Shown here: positions 59,521 through 64,000 of the stretch, one piece after another
Layout of the letters: each line of letters starts with the position of its first letter
How positions within the stretch are numbered: the first letter of the stretch is position 1
From: Carex sylvatica
Lineage: Eukaryota; Streptophyta; Magnoliopsida; Poales; Cyperaceae
Length of the DNA: 64,000 bases
Direction of reading: 5' to 3'
Assembly: GCA_964058845.1 (NCBI GenBank)
Contig: CAXKVR010000026.1
Coordinates: 205,001 to 269,000 of the forward strand
Position numbers and translations under genes: made by a program
The notes under the pieces: model-generated
What the model was told of the DNA's origin: nothing
The model's database searches: none
Seen by the model: the letters and a program-made list of their open reading frames with translations, nothing else

Positions 59521-60289
59521 AGTCGACATGAATTCCATTTTCCTGAAATCTGCATTCTCTGTAATAACACACCGTTTTAGTTAATATCCTGACTGTCTGA
59601 TCAAAATTCGGACCAATCCGGTCCACACCTATAGCACACGGGCCCTTTAATATTTATGTAGATTTAAATTGGACGGTCCTGATCTTACCTCAAAATTTGA
59701 GTTAACCCGTAGGATCCCAATTCATTTTCCTGTCCTATATGTTATGCATAATAATTGAGCTTAAAAAAAATTAATCTTTAGGCTAATTTTATACGTAATA
59801 ATTCAAAATATTCAAATTTATAGAATATTTCACATCATTAGGTTAAATTATTAGTTATTTCATTTTTTATTATATGACTGAAAATTATTTAATTTCATAT
59901 TGATTACTATAAATATTTATCAATGTGTGATATATACTTAACTAATGTATGAAATTAATTATTTATTGTGCGATCATCTATTGAAATTTCTTAATCTATG
60001 ATGTTGCTTAGTATTTGTTTTAATTTTATATTTTAATTTGTTCTTCAATATATATTATTATTTTCGTGACAAAGTAAAAAAGATAATTTAAATTTCTTAA
60101 ACTAATCTTAAATTCAGACTATAGCAAATTCCATTGTATGTAATAATTTTAGACAAGATAATGTATTTTTCTTTCGTTTTATCAAATCTGTAATCACCAT
60201 TGATTTTCTTTTTCTTGTTGATAACGGCATCCAGATGGCGGCTGATTTTACTGTTTTGTTAAGCTACCGTTGGATTAACAATTTTCAAA
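59521..60289. other. AT-rich intergenic DNA
   Basis: No frame, repeat or RNA gene is recognised, apart from short low-complexity runs. Confidence 0.5.
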
Positions 60290-60450
60290 CTGGATTACTA
60301 AATAGTAAAAAAATTCAGAAAAATGTAAAATTTGGTCTCCAAGCACATATTAATATGGAGAACAAGATGAACGGTTCATATCAACTTTTTGAATTTTGAA
60401 ATTTTAAATTTGAACCGTATGTATTTCGGCCCATATGCATACAAATGCAT
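60290..60450. mobile_element. Truncated MITE of the SPPL-intron family
   Basis: AAATGTAAAATTTGGTCTCC with AGCACATATTAATATGGAGA and ACGGTTCATATCAAC follow the right half of the elements at 52088 and 55447. The left half is missing. Confidence 0.6.
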
Positions 60451-60455
60451 ATTAG

Positions 60456-60508
<53 letters not shown>
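60456..60508. repeat. Compound microsatellite (CT)n(AT)n(AC)n
   Basis: About 11 CT, 8 AT and 6 AC units in direct succession, ending exactly where the Helitron-like terminus begins. Confidence 0.9.
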
Positions 60509-60509
<1 letters not shown>

Positions 60510-60540
60510 AGTATCCTACCCGTGCGTTGCAACGAAAATA
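60508..60540 (-). mobile_element. Possible Helitron 3' terminus
   Basis: On the minus strand the sequence reads CGTTGCAACGCACGGGTAGGATACTAG followed by T, given here as positions 60534-60508. Plant Helitrons commonly end in a hairpin built on GTGC-GCAC, a short spacer and CTAG, and insert before T. A clean hairpin is not kept and the 5' end was not found, so this is tentative. Confidence 0.35.
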
Positions 60541-61215
60541 TATTATAAGATTTAATAGAATATAGAGATATTTGTTTGTTGACATTAACTTGTTAACTAA
60601 TACGGACATCTTTTTTTGTAAATGTGGCCTTTGTTTGTTTTATTTATTTTTGCTAATTTGAGCATGGTACTGATCTCCGTTAGTTTCTATTATTATGATT
60701 AGAATAAATCTAAAGTTCAATAACCTCAATACATATAAGAATTCAAAAACACATTTTGCGACGGGGTAAACTTCTATTTCCATTTCCAATGAATTCGTAA
60801 ATGTCAACGTCATGTCGAATATATCATCACATTCACAATTTCAGTTAATATCTTTTGACCTCCAAAAAACTTGTTGTCATATTTTATTAATTAACTCACT
60901 TAGCTACAGTCACTTATTTAAGAAATTATGATTTAGATAGAAATTTGACCACCCATTACCATATCTGAAGTAGAATATTATTTGAAATTTTGATATAGTC
61001 ACATTAACATGAAAAGGTCGATCAAAAGAATTAAATCATATAAGAACATTCATTAAAGAAATATGTGCTTTTATTTACAATAAGGAAAAATAAATTTGGC
61101 TCCACATACAAACAAACATGGAAGGGGTCACATGTGGAATTTAGTAATATTAGGTACCTTTGTAAGATAGCATGAAACAGTGAAATAAAATATGTAAAAT
61201 TGAAAATAGAAAAAT
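60541..61215. other. AT-rich DNA between the Helitron-like end and the malic enzyme remnant
   Basis: No coding frame is supported. If the Helitron reading is right, this would be part of the element. Confidence 0.4.
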
Positions 61216-61255
61216 CCCTCCAGCATCTAGAAATAGATAAGTGTGATTTGACAAG

Positions 61256-63049
61256 TGATGAGTATAAATTAGGTATACTTTTACCTAGGGTTTTGTATTG
61301 ATAACTTGACCAATTTCCGTGTATTTAGGTTAATTTAGCATAATTTAGTTTAGAAATACATCAAGAACCAAGTTCCTGCCATTTTCTCATTTTATTTGTA
61401 GTTTTGGAGCACTTGCAAGCTTTTGAACGGTCTCTGGGGCATTTGGTGCAACTGTATCCACTTTGGAATAAGCCTCAATTGAAAAAGAAGCAAAGCAACC
61501 AATTCAGAGAGGTTGTGCGGCCTGGCCAACCCGCATACTCTCAGAAGCACCAGAAGACATGCACAGCACATGGTGCGGCCTCCTATGCGGCTACCTTTAC
61601 CCGCATCACAACCCACACACATCTCAGCGCAGCAAACAACAGAGCACAGTATATTGGTGCGGCCGACCGTGCGACTACCTCTGCCCGCACCATAACCCGC
61701 ACAGTTCAGCAGAAGACATCCCAATCAAGTCAGAGGGATTCTGCAGGTGAAGGTGCAGCCTCCCTGACCCGCACGAGCTCTATCTCTCCTCACAGCGCAG
61801 TCGGCTGTGCGGCCTGACCAGGCCGCACCCTGGGCCACACCAGCCAAATCTTTGGCATATTTTGTGCAGATTTCGTGCAATCTTCGCTCGATTCATTTCC
61901 AGATTTTGCCTGATTATTCCCCAAGTCACAAATTTAGTTATAAAAGGCAGGAGGCAGCCATCTGGAGGATCATCTTTGATATCACAATTCACTTTATTGA
62001 AACCCTAATCAATCTCTCCATCTATCTCATCTCTCAAGTGAATCAAAGGCGCGAAGGATTGAAGAACTTGGTGGATCTCGAGGAGTTTGCAAGGAAAAAC
62101 TAAGGCATAACTTGAAAATTAGTGTATTATATTTCTCTTGTTATTTTCTTGATTTCACTTGTATGGATTTCTTATTTTCTATCATGGATGTTATTATTTT
62201 TGCACCCATGAGAGACTAATTTTCTCTCTAAGGGCTTAGGTTGTAGCATGAACTTGTATTAGTCTATTTACTTGGATGTTCTCTTTATAATGATTGTTTT
62301 TTCTTGATGTTTGATTTTATTTTATATATTTGTGAGTCATGCATGATTTACGTTTTGGTAATCGAACCTTGTTAGGGTAGTGACAGTACTTTAGCATTAA
62401 GGGTGTATGATAAAGAAGAAACACTTTCATTGTACACAAATAATCTTAGGATTTAGATAAGGTTGACTGGATTTGGATCTATTCCCAGAATCATAGAACC
62501 AAATACTGTACCAAGTAATAGTAGTAGATGATTCATGTTAAATAATCCAATTAGGTGGATAAGAGCCCTAATTAAGAGGTACATTAGCAGAAGAATCATG
62601 AATTGTGAAAGGTAGTTGTACAAACTAGAAATAGACCAACCTAGTTGGAATTCCCATCAAGACATGACATGAATTTAGAGAACTCCAAAAGTAAATAGAT
62701 TGACCAAGTGATTGTAAACCAAAAGTTCTTAGACCTCGTTATCTTGATTTACAAATATTTTTTTATTTGCATTTGATTTCATTTCTTGTTACAAACAAAC
62801 AGTTTTGGGTATTGAACCCACACTTAGTTAATTTGCAACAAAACCCCCCAATTTAATTACTTGCAATTTATTTAGTTTTAATTTAGTTTAAGTAAAAAAA
62901 TACAATTGCCTTAGTCTTTGGATCGATACCTCATTACTACAAGGCTAGATTGTGCGCTTGCAATTAATCTACTTTGTGTTTTAGGTTTATAAATTTAAAA
63001 CATTTGTGTGATATTTAGTTTCAAATAAGTACCCCTAAAATTCACAACA
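61256..63049 (+). mobile_element. Solo LTR (family member 2) inside a malic enzyme exon
   Basis: It starts TGATGAGTATAAATTAGG and ends AAAATTCACAACA, with an exact 5-bp duplication ACAAG on both sides (61251-61255 and 63050-63054). A TATAAAAGG promoter lies at 61939-61947. GGATCGATACC and GCGCTTGCAATT near the end match the LTR at 47468-48994. No primer site or coding domain adjoins. Upstream of the TATA box are five clusters of GTGCGG and its complement CCGCAC. The reading frames in the region 61392-62103 are by-products of these repeats. Confidence 0.9.
61939..61947 (+). promoter_or_regulatory. TATA box of the second solo LTR
   Basis: TATAAAAGG lies about 110 bp after the last GTGCGG/CCGCAC pair and about 680 bp from the LTR start, as expected for a U3/R border. 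Confidence 0.6.
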
Positions 63050-63710
63050 ACAAGCTCTCCCCAACAAACTTTAGAGCTGCAATAATCTCTGCAAGAACAA
63101 CAGAGGCTGTACCCTAAAATACTAAAAAATATTGTATTTTTATATAAAAAACAAATAAAAATCTCTTAATAAGCAAGCAAAAAAATTCAGAGATTCTATT
63201 TTATTTGAGAAAAAGTGAATATTATATTTGTAATTGAAAGGAGAAAGAAGACATGTATGTCATCACTGAAGACAAGGTGAGTTGAGCGATATATATCTTG
63301 AAAGAATGTTGAATGCATTATGGTTTGCAAAATCTTCAAACTGGACAGAAATTTGAACAAAACTTTGTATGTTTGATAAAATACAAAAGTTTATTAGTTA
63401 CAAAATCATTGATGCCCAATTATTCTCATACCTGAATGAGAACTTTTTTGTCAAAATTTTGCTTGACAGCTGTCATGAACTCATGAAGAAAATCTTTGTA
63501 GTCTTGATACACAACACGAATAAAAAATGACTTAAGAATGAATTTCAAGAAAAAAAAAATGGACATAATTGCTAATGAAAATTAACAAATAGAGACATGG
63601 AATAAGAGAACCTGGCTAACTACTCTTCTTTGCTTTAATCCAATATAAAACTCATCCTTAAGCAGCTCTTCATTGTTCATCCCTACATTTATATATTGTG
63701 ATAGGTAAGC

Positions 63711-64000
63711 CATCATCATGATACGATCCAACAATAAGCCATCCTAATTTTCTAATTTAATATATTTTAATATTCTATAAACTTTTATAATTTTTTATAC
63801 CTCTCTTTAAGACTAATATAATTTTGGCAACTGTACAAATTCTGAGTTGTATCAGTAGAAACATACTTTCTCATGACTCAGAAAATAATAAAATAAAGAA
63901 ACAAAAAATTACGTAGTGAATTAAAGAAAAGTGAAGAAGCTAACATCAGGTGTCTAGTGAATTAAAAAAACAGTAAAATACAAACAAATAATTACTTTCC
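63711..64000. other. AT-rich window edge
   Basis: No further malic enzyme exon could be recognised in this last stretch; the next upstream exon of that gene, if it exists, is outside. Confidence 0.4.

Larger units (their letters stand above)
61216..63710 (-). pseudogene. NADP-malic enzyme remnant split by a solo LTR
   Basis: Exon pieces on the minus strand follow the order of plant NADP-dependent malic enzyme (malate to pyruvate and CO2). 63710-63612 gives LPITIY, a frameshift, then NNEELLKDEFYIGLKQRR. 63503-63432 gives DYKDFLHEFMTAVKQNFDKK and VLIQ. 63340-63253 gives FEDFANHNAFNILSRY, a frameshift, then THLVFSDDI. 63113-63055 gives GTASVVLAEIIAALKFVGE. The same exon resumes beyond the LTR at 61255 with LSNHTYLFLDAGG, the start of the NADP-binding fold, and is then lost. 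Two frameshifts, a non-AG base at the expected acceptor (TATCAA|GAC at 63504) and the insertion show a pseudogene. Exons upstream of 63710 may lie outside the window. Confidence 0.88.

Noticed and set aside
61392..62103. Several reading frames of 60-137 residues
   Set aside because: They lie inside a solo LTR with exact TSD and are caused by the GTGCGG/CCGCAC repeats.

Overview
The window is nuclear DNA of a flowering plant, most likely a eudicot. It is AT-rich, its genes carry many short introns, and it holds families typical of plants: an NLR-type resistance gene homologue, an APO protein, a plant signal peptide peptidase-like protease with a PA domain, Copia and LINE debris, and many MITEs. 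The species cannot be named from the sequence. Apart from the NLR locus, three of the gene models (APO4-like, BDP1, SPPL) were assembled by hand from splice sites, reading-frame phase and family motifs, and each gives one uninterrupted protein.

Layout. Positions 1-3955 hold transposon debris: a Mutator-type MITE, a broken MULE transposase and a LINE fragment. Positions 3396-18665 and 23330-38283 are two direct copies (A and B) of a segment of about 15 kb. Each ends with a truncated NLR homologue (A 13771-16790, broken by a 17-nt deletion; B 34440-37051, open, 716 aa) and carries several NLR mini-exon relics upstream. The single-copy spacer 18666-23330 holds a Copia LTR, the last exon of a receptor-like kinase, an intact APO4-like gene (20660-22472, 328 aa, hAT element in its intron) and a LINE RNase H fragment.

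Positions 38337-42940, minus strand, carry a 13-exon gene for the TFIIIB subunit BDP1 (558 aa). Its intron 10 was enlarged by a Copia fragment and by a LINE that landed exactly on the 5' splice site. Upstream lies a cluster of non-autonomous hAT elements (43106-46052), then a repeat region with a solo LTR (47468-48994). Positions 51712-58293, minus strand, carry a 14-exon SPPL aspartic protease gene (547 aa) with three MITEs in its introns. Positions 58500-59720 are nested MITEs. Positions 60508-64000 hold a possible Helitron end and a decayed NADP-malic enzyme gene, one of whose exons is split by a second solo LTR (61256-63049).

The intact genes (APO4-like, BDP1, SPPL) are unrelated housekeeping genes and do not form a pathway. 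The dynamic part is the NLR locus. The most unusual signals are the repeated NLR mini-exon cassettes with conserved splice sites, the LINE that duplicated a splice donor, and the two related solo LTRs that carry different palindrome arrays upstream of their TATA boxes.
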